From Thalassoroseus pseudoceratinae (GTDB lineage: Bacteria; Planctomycetota; Planctomycetia; Planctomycetales; Planctomycetaceae), in NCBI RefSeq assembly GCF_011634775.1, contig NZ_JAALXT010000010.1, positions 62,001-126,000 of the forward strand: a stretch of DNA of 64,000 nt. Direction: 5' to 3'. This document shows positions 14,168 through 23,056 of this stretch, piece after piece. The translations under genes and the position numbers were made by a program. The notes under the pieces were generated by a model. The model searched no databases, had not been told where the DNA came from, and was given only the letters and a program-made list of their open reading frames with translations. Each line of letters opens with the position of its first letter. The first letter of the stretch is position 1.

Positions 14168-16849
14168 TCAGCGGTTGCCTGAAGAGGTCGGTCGCGACTT
14201 GGCTTTCTTCCGAATCTCTTGCCGTTGCTTGTCGAGGCGTGCGGGCCAGCGGAATGTTGGCGCGGTCTGCGGATCGTAGCCTTGCAAGTGGCCGTTGAGT
14301 CGGGTGGCCGGTTTGGTGTAGGTGAGCTTCGTCTCGCCGAAGACTTCTTCACAGAGCTTCGCCAATCGTGGATCGTATTCACGAAGTTCCTTCCGGGTGT
14401 CGACGTGGTTGTGATCGTGGTCGGGCGGACGGTTGTTGTCGAACCACGACTGCACCCCCTCGGCAAAGTATTCGTGGTGATTCGTCGAAGCGTACTTGCC
14501 GGCCCACAGGCCCTCTTTCATTGCGGCATCGTAGGCGGCTTTGACGCGAGTGTCGAAACTCGGATCGACGGCGGCCAAGCCACGAAGGTGAATGTTGTGG
14601 GCGAACTCGTGAATCAGAATGCTCTCGGTTTGGTAGGGATCGCCGGGATAAGCTAGCAGATTTTCCTCGCCGCACGAACACAGCGGGTCCGTCGCCGAAC
14701 CGCCCAAACCGCGAGCGCGAGCGTCCCAGTAATCCTTCGGTTTCATGTGAGCGTATTCGGGAACGTCGGTCGTGAACTCGTCATGAGCAATCACCACCAA
14801 CCGCGAACCGCCGTTGATCATCGCATCTCGAACATCGGGCCGCTTCGCTAGCAAGAGATCAGCCAAATACGCTGCCTCTTTCAAAGCGTAATCGTTCACT
14901 TGGTCCGATGAGACAATCGGAAAGCCATTCGCACTGACATACTTTTGATAAAACTTTGGCAGCTTCAACTCGGCGGGCGGTGCCGTGACAGGATACGATG
15001 TCGATTCCTGATTGGTCGTCTTCTCAGCATCCTGGACAGCGGTCTGGAAGGCCTTGCGAATCCAATCGCCACGGGTCTTCAACTGCCGAGTATTTTGGAG
15101 CGGAAATAACGACTGCCAACGCTGCTTGAGTGCATCGTCCAAGGGTGCGTTCAGTTCCACCTTGTGTCCAGGATTCGCTTGGAAGTATTGCCCGTGAATC
15201 TTCTCGCCACGTTGACCGGGTTTGGCTGGCATGGGGGCCAGACCATGCAAACCGCCGAGCGTGCCCCACCATTGGACCGCCGCGAAATCGGGATGTCCCG
15301 GCAGCACATCACTCGCATAGATTGTAGCGGAACCATCGGTATGAAGCCGCCGCTGAAGTTTTGCGACGTCGACCTTCTGCACGGCAAGATCGGTTTCGAT
15401 CGCCATGGACGCGGCATGGCCCGCGGCTTGGCCCAAAGACATCCAGATCGGTTCCAGTCGCAAGGCACAAAAGCCGACGTGGGTCGCCGAGACCGCCACC
15501 GGCACGAGCAAGTTGTCCACATCCTTGGGTAGCAGCGTGCCGTAGGGAATCTGATACGGCGGAACCGGGTTGTAAAACTCGCCAGTGTGATGGCCGCCGA
15601 ATCGTGGCCCTTCGTGGGCGGTGCCGTGACAGTTGTTGCCATAGTCGCCCATGGCGATGGCATCCCGATGCAACACCGCTCGAGCATCGCCCGGAGCGTG
15701 TTCGCTGTCTTGCTGACGAAAGACGTGAACGCCCACCATTCGTCTCGCCTCTCGCACGTACAACTGCGGGGGCAGGTGATCCGTTTCGGCGAACTCATCA
15801 CGACACCACCCCCACTGCTGAGCTTCGTTGCGGAACTTCTCAGGCACGGCCGCATCGTGTTGCAGGAAATACAGCAACCCAACTTGATCCCGTCGATGTT
15901 CAGCAAATACTTCGGCTCGGGCCGCCGCATCGCCGTCCGGCCATTGCAGGTTCTTTCCTGGCAACGAAAGCCGCACTAGTCCTCCGGAAACGTCATTGAT
16001 GTCGTATTTCCCATTCGGCAGCGGCGGCGTCTGGGCTTTGAACAGGCACCCCCTTGGATACCCGAAGACAGTCTTGATGCGACCCGATTTCAGAATCGGC
16101 AGCACACCAAGAAAGTCTTCACGGCGATAACCAGCCGGAGCTTCCGGAGCAACTCGGTTGGCGGGATCGCGGGTCATGATGAACCGGAAGTTGTACGCCT
16201 GAAGCTGAACGTCACCGTCTTCCGGAGCTAGCGATTCCTGGAACTCGTCGCGACCTTCCCGACCGCACCGCCAAGGCACACCAGATTTCGCCAGCAGATC
16301 ACCTTCATACGTCGCATCGATGAAGACTCGCCCGGTGAAAGTCACCTTGGCACCATCGGGATCGAGGAACGTAGCTGATTGGATGTGTCGCGTTCCGTTC
16401 TTCTTGCGAACCTGCACGGAATCCAATGTCATCTGTCTTGAGACCGTAATGGATTCCCATTCGGCCAGCATCTGCTGGAACACCGCCAAGTTAACGTGGG
16501 GTTCCGCGAACGTGCCCCGAAACGAATCCCGCACCTGCTGGGAATCGCGACCGTATTTTTTGGCGTAGTAGGCTTCGACCCGCTGACTGAAATCGAGATA
16601 CGTCCCGGTCAAACTTTCAAACGAATGGAAATCCGTGTGTGACAACCCACTCGTCACCAATCCGCCAATGCGTGCGGTCGGCTCCACCAAACGGACCCGC
16701 TGACCACTATCCGCCGCAGCAATCGCTGCCGCGATTCCGCTCGGTGTCGCCCCATAGATCACCACGTCCGCATCCCGTGACTCCGTAGCGGATGCCACGG
16801 ATGAAGATGCCAAGAAGCCAACTAAGTGGAATAGGATCGCAACTCGCAT
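14168..16849 (-). CDS. FAD-dependent oxidoreductase fused to an HExxH zinc-peptidase-like domain
   Basis: An 893-aa secreted protein with two parts. After a signal peptide (about residues 1-22), DVVIYGATPSGIAAAIAAADSG is the dinucleotide-binding fold of the FAD_oxidored family (xanthan-lyase-like proteins common in Planctomycetes), continuing through RVFIDATYEGDLLAKSG to LRLEPIWMSLGQAAGHAAS near residue 490. The C-terminal third, after about residue 620, contains ESILIHEFAHNIH (HExxH) and, about 57 residues later, NHHEYFAEGVQSWF with a third glutamate ligand, as in gluzincin metallopeptidases. Met 16849 starts the leader; ATGs at 16870 and 16888 lie upstream. I know the two families separately; their fusion is notable. 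Substrates are unknown. Confidence 0.85.
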   Translation of the reverse strand: MRVAILFHLVGFLASSSVASATESRDADVVIYGATPSGIAAAIAAADSGQRVRLVEPTARIGGLVTSGLSHTDFHSFESLTGTYLDFSQRVEAYYAKKYGRDSQQVRDSFRGTFAEPHVNLAVFQQMLAEWESITVSRQMTLDSVQVRKKNGTRHIQSATFLDPDGAKVTFTGRVFIDATYEGDLLAKSGVPWRCGREGRDEFQESLAPEDGDVQLQAYNFRFIMTRDPANRVAPEAPAGYRREDFLGVLPILKSGRIKTVFGYPRGCLFKAQTPPLPNGKYDINDVSGGLVRLSLPGKNLQWPDGDAAARAEVFAEHRRDQVGLLYFLQHDAAVPEKFRNEAQQWGWCRDEFAETDHLPPQLYVREARRMVGVHVFRQQDSEHAPGDARAVLHRDAIAMGDYGNNCHGTAHEGPRFGGHHTGEFYNPVPPYQIPYGTLLPKDVDNLLVPVAVSATHVGFCALRLEPIWMSLGQAAGHAASMAIETDLAVQKVDVAKLQRRLHTDGSATIYASDVLPGHPDFAAVQWWGTLGGLHGLAPMPAKPGQRGEKIHGQYFQANPGHKVELNAPLDDALKQRWQSLFPLQNTRQLKTRGDWIRKAFQTAVQDAEKTTNQESTSYPVTAPPAELKLPKFYQKYVSANGFPIVSSDQVNDYALKEAAYLADLLLAKRPDVRDAMINGGSRLVVIAHDEFTTDVPEYAHMKPKDYWDARARGLGGSATDPLCSCGEENLLAYPGDPYQTESILIHEFAHNIHLRGLAAVDPSFDTRVKAAYDAAMKEGLWAGKYASTNHHEYFAEGVQSWFDNNRPPDHDHNHVDTRKELREYDPRLAKLCEEVFGETKLTYTKPATRLNGHLQGYDPQTAPTFRWPARLDKQRQEIRKKAKSRPTSSGNR

Positions 16850-17207
16850 AGCACGCACTTCATTTGTCATTGTTTGAGGTTGGAACACCTAAAGAATCGA
16901 ACAGTCCCCCTAATCGGAGGTCCTTTACCGCCAACGTTCCTGTCGATGGACCAGATTCTACCGATCTCGGCCCGAGTTTGCGCCCGCGTTGCATCACTGG
17001 CCGAGCCCATTCCCAAAGAACACCGTACACTTCGCGCTAACAGCGAGTGAAAGTGACGTCTCGACTTATGAGAAACGGCCGGGGTTCGAGGCAGGAACAC
17101 CGAGGCTGTGAAAAGAAATCATCGTCCCTCTTGCTCGGGGACTCACGCTTCTCCCATGTCGCGAGTCGACGTGACTCGCAAACCGTTCACTCTTGAGGAG
17201 ACGTGGA
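16850..17207. other. Intergenic stretch, nothing recognised
   Basis: About 360 bases between divergent genes. No ORF, terminator or tRNA passes my reading. Confidence 0.45.
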
Positions 17208-17375
17208 ATGCCCCCCAAAACCAAAGCCATGAAAGAAAAAGCCGTGCTCTGGCAGTTCAACGATCAAGAACCCGGAAACTGTGCCACCGTAGCCTATTTG
17301 CAGATGCTAACAGAGCGACGTGACCAACAAATCGGTCACCTCGAAGCGTTGCAAGAGTTAATCGACGAATCCTAA
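17208..17375 (+). CDS. Small hypothetical protein
   Basis: A 55-aa charged soluble protein beginning MPPKTKAMKEK, with a GAGGAG ribosome-binding site 8 nt before the ATG. The segment EPGNCATVAYLQMLTERRDQQIGHLEALQEL looks helical. No family recognised. The in-frame extension upstream to 17193 is unlikely because the SD lies between. The good SD and protein-like composition support a real gene. Confidence 0.45.
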   Translation: MPPKTKAMKEKAVLWQFNDQEPGNCATVAYLQMLTERRDQQIGHLEALQELIDES

Positions 17376-17533
17376 TGTGTGCCGAACTCCCGTTCGGCAT
17401 GACAAGCGATGGTCATTTATGTTCTCCAACTCGCGTCCTCAATGTCCGAGAATGGATTGACCAACTTGGTCGTGAAGAAGAGATTTGACGAGTAATGGAA
17501 TGACTGGAAGCGGATCGAGTCTGAGCACGTCGT

Positions 17534-17761
17534 TCAAATCAAGAACCGTATTTGAAATATCTTCAAAGGACTCACGCCCCGATGTAACAACTCCGCCAAT
17601 GGACCGGCCAAGGCGACCAGCACCGCCTCCTCATGCAGTTCACGCTCGGTGAACTGGTTTAGCGGCCATTCGACGCGGACATCGGCATAGCGTTCGGGAC
17701 CGCCGTCCCAATCCGGGTCGATGGTCACCGACTGCACGCAGGCTCCGACAAAGATCGCCAT
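17534..17761 (-). pseudogene. Fragment resembling an M41-type peptidase-related protein
   Basis: A 75-codon minus-strand frame. HEEAVLVALAGPLAELLHRG resembles the helix after the zinc site in small planctomycete M41-like (FtsH peptidase-related) proteins, and VTIDPDWDGGPERYADV the preceding region. The HExxH motif itself is missing, and the C-terminus runs into unrelated sequence. Probably a truncated gene; the assignment is weak. Confidence 0.3.
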
Positions 17762-17880
17762 GCCGGGTCGTACTATACAGTCCGATGCCTTTCGAAGAAG
17801 CGTTGTTGAAACGAGGTGTTGACGACTGCAACATTCTTGATTTGTGGCAACGAGATATCAGGTATCTGCGTCCGCTTGAT

Positions 17881-19305
17881 TCACTGGATGATCGCTTTCG
17901 CAACCGTCCCGGCAACGTCGGTGAGACGCATTTCTCGGCCGGCGTGAAGGAACGTGAGTCGTTCGTGGTCGAGTCCGAGTAAGTGAAGGATCGTTGCGTG
18001 CCAATCGTGGATGTGCATGTGATCGGTGACGGCTTCGTAGCCATGCTCGTCGGTGGCTCCGTAACTGACGCCGCCTTTGACACCGCCCCCGGCCATCCAC
18101 ATCGTAAAGCCTTTGTGGTTGTGGTCGCGTCCCGTGCCGGAATCGGAGTACGGTGTGCGACCAAACTCGCCACCCCAAACGACGAGCGTGTCTTTGAGCA
18201 GGTCGCGACGTTTGAGGTCGGCCAGGAGTCCCGCGATCGGTTTATCGGTCTCAGCACAGTTTGACGCCAACGCCGTTTGAATGTTGCTATGCTGGTCCCA
18301 ACTGCCGTGGCCGAGTTCAATAAACCGAACACCGGCTTCGGCAAGTCGCCGTGCGAGCAAGCATTGTCGTCCGAACCCATCCGTGGGGTCTTCATCGATT
18401 CCGTAGAGCGCAAGTGTTTCGGCTGTTTCGTCGGATAGATTCATCACTTGCGGGACAGCATCCTGCATGCGAAACGCCAACTCGAAGTTTTCGATCGCTC
18501 CTTCGACGATCGGATTGTGGATGTCACGAGAGAGTTTCTCGCGGTCGAGTGCCGCGATTAGCTCAAGTTGTCGCTGCTGTTCACCACGCGATAGGCGGTT
18601 GTTGACAGCGTTTGCAATCCCGTTGGGGTTTACCTCCCCACGCCGCATGCGATCGATTCTCCGGTTTCTTTGGCTGCTGTCCTGAACCGTGAACTTCGTT
18701 CCCTGATAGGCAGCCGGAAGAAAGGCACTTCCGTAGTTTTGGGCACCGCCCGTTGAACTTGGCGGATTGATCGAGATGAAACCGGGAAGATTTTGATTCT
18801 CGGTCCCGAGTCCGTACAAGCTCCATGCTCCGAGTGAGGGTCGGACGAACTGCGCGTGCCCTGTATGAAGTTGAAGCATTGCTTGAGCGTGAGCGGGTTG
18901 ATCACAATGCATCGACCGCAACAGACAGAGAGAATCAGCGTGCTCAGCCAAGCGAGGAAACAGTTCGGAAATCCACAGACCGGCGTCGCCGTGTTGCTTG
19001 AACTTCCACGGCGACCGGCACCAGGGGGAACCGTAGGACGACGGCCGACCGTGATCATGGACTAGTCGAGGTTTGTAGTCGAAAGTATCAACATGCGATG
19101 GCCCCCCTCGCATACAAAGAAAGATCACTCGTTTCGCGAGCGGCTCAAAATGCGGTTGCCGGACTGCCAAACTTGAGCGTGTCGCCGACTGCTCAGCCGC
19201 TGCAAGCCCCGCGAAGGCCAAGTAACCAAAACCCGCTGAGAGTGTTCTCAACGCATCTCGACGAGAGACGGCCGGGATCCGTCGCGTGCAGAAATCACGA
19301 TTCAT
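17881..19305 (-). CDS. DUF1501 family secreted protein
   Basis: A 474-aa DUF1501 protein with an N-terminal leader containing SRRDALR, consistent with Tat export. Signature segments are MRGGPSHVDTFDYKP near residue 66, a central CLLRSMHCDQPAHAQ, and the C-terminal GGEFGRTPYSDSGTGRDHNHKGF and HIHDWHATILHLLGLDHERLT. DUF1501 belongs to the alkaline-phosphatase/sulfatase-like superfamily, but its biochemical role is unknown. It is the last gene of a minus-strand operon with the upstream PSCyt1-DUF1549-DUF1553 gene, 16 bp apart. In Planctomycetes these two gene types are almost always paired. Confidence 0.93.
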   Translation of the reverse strand: MNRDFCTRRIPAVSRRDALRTLSAGFGYLAFAGLAAAEQSATRSSLAVRQPHFEPLAKRVIFLCMRGGPSHVDTFDYKPRLVHDHGRPSSYGSPWCRSPWKFKQHGDAGLWISELFPRLAEHADSLCLLRSMHCDQPAHAQAMLQLHTGHAQFVRPSLGAWSLYGLGTENQNLPGFISINPPSSTGGAQNYGSAFLPAAYQGTKFTVQDSSQRNRRIDRMRRGEVNPNGIANAVNNRLSRGEQQRQLELIAALDREKLSRDIHNPIVEGAIENFELAFRMQDAVPQVMNLSDETAETLALYGIDEDPTDGFGRQCLLARRLAEAGVRFIELGHGSWDQHSNIQTALASNCAETDKPIAGLLADLKRRDLLKDTLVVWGGEFGRTPYSDSGTGRDHNHKGFTMWMAGGGVKGGVSYGATDEHGYEAVTDHMHIHDWHATILHLLGLDHERLTFLHAGREMRLTDVAGTVAKAIIQ

Positions 19306-19321
19306 GAGTTATCCTACCGGT

Positions 19322-21850
19322 TCAATCCAGGGTGCGGAACTCGGCTGTACTCATCAAAGCCTGACAGTATGCCGAAAGCGGAGTCGATGAGGCCGGCGTC
19401 TGCTCGATGACTGACTCCGTTCGACCACGTCCGAAACGGCCTCGGCGACGGGAGTTTTCTGTGAATCGACCACTGTCACCACGAGGCGATGACGAGAGAA
19501 AAGTTTCACCGATTTTGACTTCTCTTGCAGTTGGCTCTCGACCGAACAACAACAGGTACGCTTCCTGAATCCGTTGGTCTTTCGGTAGTTCATTGAGTTT
19601 GCCTGCCAATGCATCTGCTTGAGTTTGCACGAACTCGTTGTTCAACAGGTACAACGCTTGCAGCAGGCTTGAGGTTGTTTGACGAGTCCCAGTGACGAAG
19701 CTGGAGTCGGGAGCGTCGAAGAGTTCCAGCATTTCTGGGAGGACACTTCGCACGCGGGGCAGGTAAACCGAACGAGTGTCCGCATCGATCGCCCGCAGCA
19801 CGGGTTCGAAGACATTCTGACCGACGTTGCCTTCGCCCACTTCCCGAAGATAGGTTCCGAGCGGTCGCGACATTTCCAGCTTGCCCGAGGCGAACAGCAT
19901 GGCATCCCGAATCGCTTCACCTTCGAGCCGATGCTTATTCATTCGCCATAGGAACCGGTTGTCCGGATCAGTTGCGAAGTTCTTTTCGTTGTAGCTGGAT
20001 GAGAGTTGGAAAGTCCGCGAGAGAGCGATTTCACGAACGAGTGATTTGACGGACCAGCCATTCTCGATGAGTCGCAGAGCGAGATAATCAAGAAGTTCAG
20101 GGTGAGTCGGACGGTCCCCGGCGACACCAAAATCGTCAGTCGTGCGGACCAGCCCACGACCAAACATCCAATGCCAGATTCGATTGGCCATCACGCGGGC
20201 GGTCAGCGGGTTCTTGTCCGAGGCGATCCAGTTCGCAAGTTCGATTCGCCCACTCCCGGAGATATTCGACGGGAACCGATGCCGACCTGACGGGGTGAGC
20301 ACCTGTAGTAATCCGCGAGGCACAATCTGAGCGGGTTTGTCGAGTTCGCCGCGTAACAGCAATCGAGTCATCAGCGGTTGATCCCGATCCTGAACGCCCA
20401 TCGCGAAAACGCGTGGCTTGCCACGGTTTGAATACGCTTGGAGGGCTGCTTCGGTTTCATCACGTTGCGACCGGAGACGACGCAGCGTCCCACGAAACAC
20501 ATTCTCGCCACCGCGGATTTTTCGCATCGCCTCTTCGACGGCGTTGGCAGCTTGATCCCGTTCCGCCACCAAGGCCGCATATTCCCCGGCATCGAGATCT
20601 GGGGTTCCGGGGGGCGGTCCCATTCCGGTCAGATCGAGAAGTGTCGTTGCTTGCCGAGCTTGCGCTTTCAGTAAACCGTAGTGCGTCTCGGTGGAACGAA
20701 AAATCCCCGCCAATGCATAGTAATCTGCCTGCGGAATGGGATCGAACTTGTGATCGTGACAGCGGGCACACGCGACGGTGGTGGCGAGAAACGCACGAGT
20801 TGTCGCATCGATTTGTTCGTCAACGAGGTCCGCGAAGAACTGTTGTTGATCTTCTTCTCCAACAAGTTTCACGCCGTTCGTGAGAAAGCCGGTCGCAATG
20901 ACCTGCTCCGCCCATTCCGCATCGTCAGCGATCGGCAACAGGTCCCCCGCGATCTGCTCGCGAACGAACTCGTCGAAGGGTTTGTCGTTGTTGAACGCAT
21001 CGATCACATAATCTCTGTAGCGCCAAGCGTGCTGATAGAGGTTGTTCTGATCGCCCCCTGTCGATTCGGCATAGCGAGCAACGTCTAACCAATGACGTCC
21101 CCAACGCTCGCCATATTGAGGCGAAGCCAGCAGTTCGTCGATCAATGCCAAAAGCACTTCTTGACGTTGCAGAAAACTTTCGGTCCTCTCGATGGCATCC
21201 GTCCACGTCCGGCTCTCATCTGGCGTCATCGGTAGACCCGTGAGCACGAAACTGAGTCGTCGAACCAACGTTGCTGCATCGGCATCCGCAACGGGAGTTA
21301 GTTGCTGGCGATCAAGTTCCGCGATGATGTATCGGTCAACCTCGGTTTGTGCCCAAACGTCACCCTCATTCGCGTTCGGTTCTCGATGAACCGGCGACTG
21401 ATACGCCCAATGATTGCGGCCAGCATCAATGTCGATTTGGGAAGTCACAGCGGGACTGGGTTTGATCACACGCGGGTCCGGGGCTCCCATTTCAATCCAG
21501 CGACGGATGTCGTGGACGGTCGATGCTGGCAGCTTTCCCGATGGGGGCATCTGCGAAACATCGTCTCGATACAACAGGACTTGATAGAGCAAGCTATCAT
21601 CAGGCTTTCGCGGAACCAACGCTGAGCCGGAGTCGCCGCCGCGAAACAAGGACTCACTTGTATCGACCTTCAAGCCTCCCTTCGCCTTGCCAGCCTGAGT
21701 CGAATGACACCCATAACAGTGCTTCAGGAAGATCGGACGAATCTTGGATTCAAAAAACTTCACTCCCTCGGAGTTGGCAGGTTGTGCAAACGCCCAAGTC
21801 GGGAATGTGACGATAGACATCAGAAAGGCGAGCCACGAAAACTGGTTCAC
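19322..21850 (-). CDS. PSCyt1-DUF1549-DUF1553 secreted protein
   Basis: An 842-aa exported protein. After the signal peptide comes a cytochrome-c-like PSCyt1 domain with haem motif CYGCH near residue 45. DUF1549 (PSCyt2) follows at about 160-390 with LVRRLSFVLTGLP and RWGRHWLDVARYAES. DUF1553 (PSD1) lies at about 570-810 with NPLTARVMANRIWHWMFGRGLVRT and DRPTHPELLDYLA. The C-terminal part (820-842) follows a low-complexity SRRRGRFGRG stretch. This architecture is characteristic of Planctomycetes and Verrucomicrobia and is thought to work with DUF1501 partners in polysaccharide utilisation; the actual reaction is not established. It sits in an operon with the genes on both sides. Confidence 0.94.
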   Translation of the reverse strand: MNQFSWLAFLMSIVTFPTWAFAQPANSEGVKFFESKIRPIFLKHCYGCHSTQAGKAKGGLKVDTSESLFRGGDSGSALVPRKPDDSLLYQVLLYRDDVSQMPPSGKLPASTVHDIRRWIEMGAPDPRVIKPSPAVTSQIDIDAGRNHWAYQSPVHREPNANEGDVWAQTEVDRYIIAELDRQQLTPVADADAATLVRRLSFVLTGLPMTPDESRTWTDAIERTESFLQRQEVLLALIDELLASPQYGERWGRHWLDVARYAESTGGDQNNLYQHAWRYRDYVIDAFNNDKPFDEFVREQIAGDLLPIADDAEWAEQVIATGFLTNGVKLVGEEDQQQFFADLVDEQIDATTRAFLATTVACARCHDHKFDPIPQADYYALAGIFRSTETHYGLLKAQARQATTLLDLTGMGPPPGTPDLDAGEYAALVAERDQAANAVEEAMRKIRGGENVFRGTLRRLRSQRDETEAALQAYSNRGKPRVFAMGVQDRDQPLMTRLLLRGELDKPAQIVPRGLLQVLTPSGRHRFPSNISGSGRIELANWIASDKNPLTARVMANRIWHWMFGRGLVRTTDDFGVAGDRPTHPELLDYLALRLIENGWSVKSLVREIALSRTFQLSSSYNEKNFATDPDNRFLWRMNKHRLEGEAIRDAMLFASGKLEMSRPLGTYLREVGEGNVGQNVFEPVLRAIDADTRSVYLPRVRSVLPEMLELFDAPDSSFVTGTRQTTSSLLQALYLLNNEFVQTQADALAGKLNELPKDQRIQEAYLLLFGREPTAREVKIGETFLSSSPRGDSGRFTENSRRRGRFGRGRTESVIEQTPASSTPLSAYCQALMSTAEFRTLD

Positions 21851-21852
21851 AT

Positions 21853-22332
21853 TCAGTCTCCCTGTTTCTTCATCGGAGGTCTTTTAGGACGGATTGCGAT
21901 GACCGACACGCCCGCGGCTGTCGTTGCGGTTTGATTGATGTCGGCTTGCGGCGTGATCACGTTCACTTCTGTTATGACCCGATTCGCGGTCACGATGCGT
22001 GCCGGCAACGGCTGAGTCATTTTCAGAAAAATGTCATTCCGCAAACCACCGGCCAACTCACCGAGTGCGCGAAACTCGAACGTCCGGCGTTCCTTCATCG
22101 CCGTCGTGATTTTCGCAGTCACCGGCACCGAAACGGCGACCATTTGTGCTGCCACGTTTCGCGACCCTCTCCGTGAACCGCGTCGCCCTTGCATTCCCGA
22201 TGGGGATCGACCAGCTTGATCGACGGAGACCAGAAGTCGATTCCCACTCACGCGATGAATCGTCACAAAGGTTTCTTCCGCATTGGTGGTGCTGGTTATG
22301 GCCAGTACCATCAACAAGCTTGCGTATTTCAT
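21853..22332 (-). CDS. Small secreted hypothetical protein
   Basis: A 159-aa protein starting MKYASLLMVLAITSTTNAEE, a clear signal peptide. A low-complexity SGMQGRRGSRRGSRN segment follows at about residues 43-60, then a beta-rich part (VAVSVPVTAKITTAMKERRTFEFRALGELAGGL). No family recognised. Its stop lies only 2 bp from the start of the PSCyt1 gene, so it is the first gene of the three-gene operon with that protein and DUF1501. The chosen Met is the first of the leader; an upstream Met at 22347 would disrupt it. Confidence 0.75.
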   Translation of the reverse strand: MKYASLLMVLAITSTTNAEETFVTIHRVSGNRLLVSVDQAGRSPSGMQGRRGSRRGSRNVAAQMVAVSVPVTAKITTAMKERRTFEFRALGELAGGLRNDIFLKMTQPLPARIVTANRVITEVNVITPQADINQTATTAAGVSVIAIRPKRPPMKKQGD

Positions 22333-22513
22333 GGAGTCGCCTCGCATCTTTGCGGAACCATAGGCCGAATGATTGCCTCAGTGGTATTCGTACCGAGCCG
22401 TTCGCATTGCCCGCGAGATTCGAGAAAAAAAACAGAATTAGAGAAAATCTTGGGGTAATCGCGACGGGACGGTACGACCACATTGACGAGGCACGGCAAT
22501 CGGAAGGAGACCG

Positions 22514-23056
22514 ATGACAAGTGATGATTCAGAAAGTTCATCCACCGACGAGTTCGTCAAACAACTCGCGAAGCATCGGCATGCGCTCTTTGCGTTCATC
22601 CTGAAACAGGTCGTCAACCCAGCCGACGCCGAAGATATCTTTCAGAAAACAACGGTTGTGCTCTGGCGAAAGATGGATCAGTTTGAAGCGGAGGGAAGTT
22701 TTTTCCACTGGGCGTGTGGAATCGCCTTCAATGAAGTCCGCAACTTTCTCAAAACACAGCGACGCAGCCGACTTCATTTCGATGCCGATCTAATGGCTTT
22801 GATCGCAGCCGAATCCGAGGAAGAACACTCACTCTCTGAATCTCGCCGGGTGGCCTTGGCGGTTTGTCTGGCTCAACTCCACGATCGACAACAAAAACTA
22901 CTTCGGCTTTGCTATCTGGGCACTGAGACGATTTCGGAAGTTGCGGAATCGTTGGGCCAGCGTCGTGAAGTGATCTACAAGCAGCTCGCTCGATTGAAGC
23001 AAAAGCTGTCGGCGTGTATTCGCCAGCGGTTAGCTGCGGAGGGGGTGAAGTCATGA
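22514..23056 (+). CDS. ECF-type RNA polymerase sigma factor
   Basis: A sigma-70 family factor of 180 aa of the planctomycete type. Region 2 is seen in LFAFILKQVVNPADAEDIFQKTTVVLWRKMDQF and FFHWACGIAFNEVRNFLK (about residues 20-82), and region 4 in LRLCYLGTETISEVAESLGQRREVIYKQLARLKQKL (about 127-163). It would direct polymerase to a specific promoter set. The stop overlaps the start of the next gene by ATGA, so it is translationally coupled to a FecR-like anti-sigma candidate. It is transcribed divergently from the DUF1501 operon, which it may control. Confidence 0.92.
   Translation: MTSDDSESSSTDEFVKQLAKHRHALFAFILKQVVNPADAEDIFQKTTVVLWRKMDQFEAEGSFFHWACGIAFNEVRNFLKTQRRSRLHFDADLMALIAAESEEEHSLSESRRVALAVCLAQLHDRQQKLLRLCYLGTETISEVAESLGQRREVIYKQLARLKQKLSACIRQRLAAEGVKS

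Noticed and set aside
15164-15999. Plus-strand ORFs opposite the FAD oxidoreductase.
   Set aside because: Shadow frames of a real gene; composition is Arg/Pro/Ala-rich and without motif.
17066-17110. A possible tRNA-like T arm (GGGGTTCGAGGCAGG) in the gap.
   Set aside because: The bases do not form a 5-bp T stem, and no anticodon arm is found at the right distance.
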